Shown one piece after another: positions 5,302 to 5,412 of a DNA stretch of 5,412 bases. Each line of letters begins with the position of its first letter. Positions within the stretch are counted from its first letter, which is position 1. The stretch is from the NCBI GenBank assembly GCA_027031325.1, contig JALVRI010000273.1, positions 1 to 5,412 on the forward strand. Direction: 5' to 3'. The stretch is from Desulfobacteraceae bacterium (GTDB taxonomy: Bacteria; Desulfobacterota; Desulfobacteria; Desulfobacterales; Desulfosarcinaceae). The notes beneath the pieces are model-generated. The model was not told the origin of the DNA and searched no databases. It worked only from the letters and a program-made list of their open reading frames with translations. The translations under genes and the position numbers were made by a program.

Positions 5302-5412
5302 CTACCAACCGATCCACTCCTTGGCCCATTTTTCAGGCCAGCGTTTCTGCAGGTCTACCCGCTTGACCAGGACAAACTTGCCGTTTTTGATCTCGTATAC
5401 GGGCACCTGGCC
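5302..5412 (-). CDS. ABC transporter substrate-binding protein (LivK-like), C-terminal end, 5' part outside window
   Basis: Only the last 36 residues and the TAG stop (5302-5304) are present. They read PVYEIKNGKFVLVKRV (4-19) and end in WPEKWAKEWIGW. This matches the C-terminal end of periplasmic ligand-binding proteins (Peripla_BP_6 type) of HAAT transporters, where the final strand carries a V/I-x-NGKFVLV pattern. Placement directly before livF supports this. The rest of the transporter (livG, livH, livM) is expected beyond the right edge. The ligand cannot be told from this fragment. Confidence 0.7.
   Translation of the reverse strand, partial: GQVPVYEIKNGKFVLVKRVDLQKRWPEKWAKEWIGW

Overview
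The window reads as chromosomal DNA from a GC-rich anaerobic proteobacterium-like organism. A Desulfobacterota (sulfate-reducer or syntroph) origin is the best guess. This is inferred from protein flavour: a LivF with a conserved basic tail, an acyl-CoA ligase of the TAAV-loop type and a tandem-ACT protein. There is no rRNA or other direct taxonomic marker. All genes look intact except the two cut by the window edges. No mobile element, CRISPR array, tRNA or rRNA was seen.

Left block (1-1457, + strand): three tightly packed genes. First is the C-terminal end of a YbjQ/UPF0145 (DUF74) protein. Ten bases later comes a second YbjQ-domain protein with an N-terminal membrane anchor. Its stop codon overlaps (ATGA) the start of a membrane-anchored M48 zinc metallopeptidase with intact HExxH and downstream Glu. 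The packing implies one operon, plausibly an envelope quality-control or stress module, though the YbjQ biochemistry is unknown.

Middle (1458-1984): a 35-base convergent gap holding an imperfect hairpin, then a minus-strand two-ACT-domain regulatory protein. Its first ACT domain carries an unusual insertion of about 30 residues. It has a plausible promoter of its own in the 189-base gap behind it.

Right block (2174-5412, - strand, read right to left): the end of a LivK-type substrate-binding protein, LivF ATPase (TTG start), a LEA14/WHy-type lipoprotein, then a full-length acyl-CoA/AMP ligase. This resembles branched-chain-amino-acid-type (HAAT) ABC transporter loci linked to CoA ligases, which commonly import and activate aromatic, branched or fatty organic acids. 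A strong hairpin followed by a TATAAT box lies between the lipoprotein and the ligase, so ligase expression may be partly uncoupled from the transporter.

The points most worth a second look are the ligase with two altered signature motifs (P-loop and A10 lysine), the lipoprotein placed inside the transporter/ligase operon, the YbjQ-YbjQ-M48 module, and the insertion in the ACT protein. Nothing here is clearly a new system; these are unusual variants and contexts of known families.
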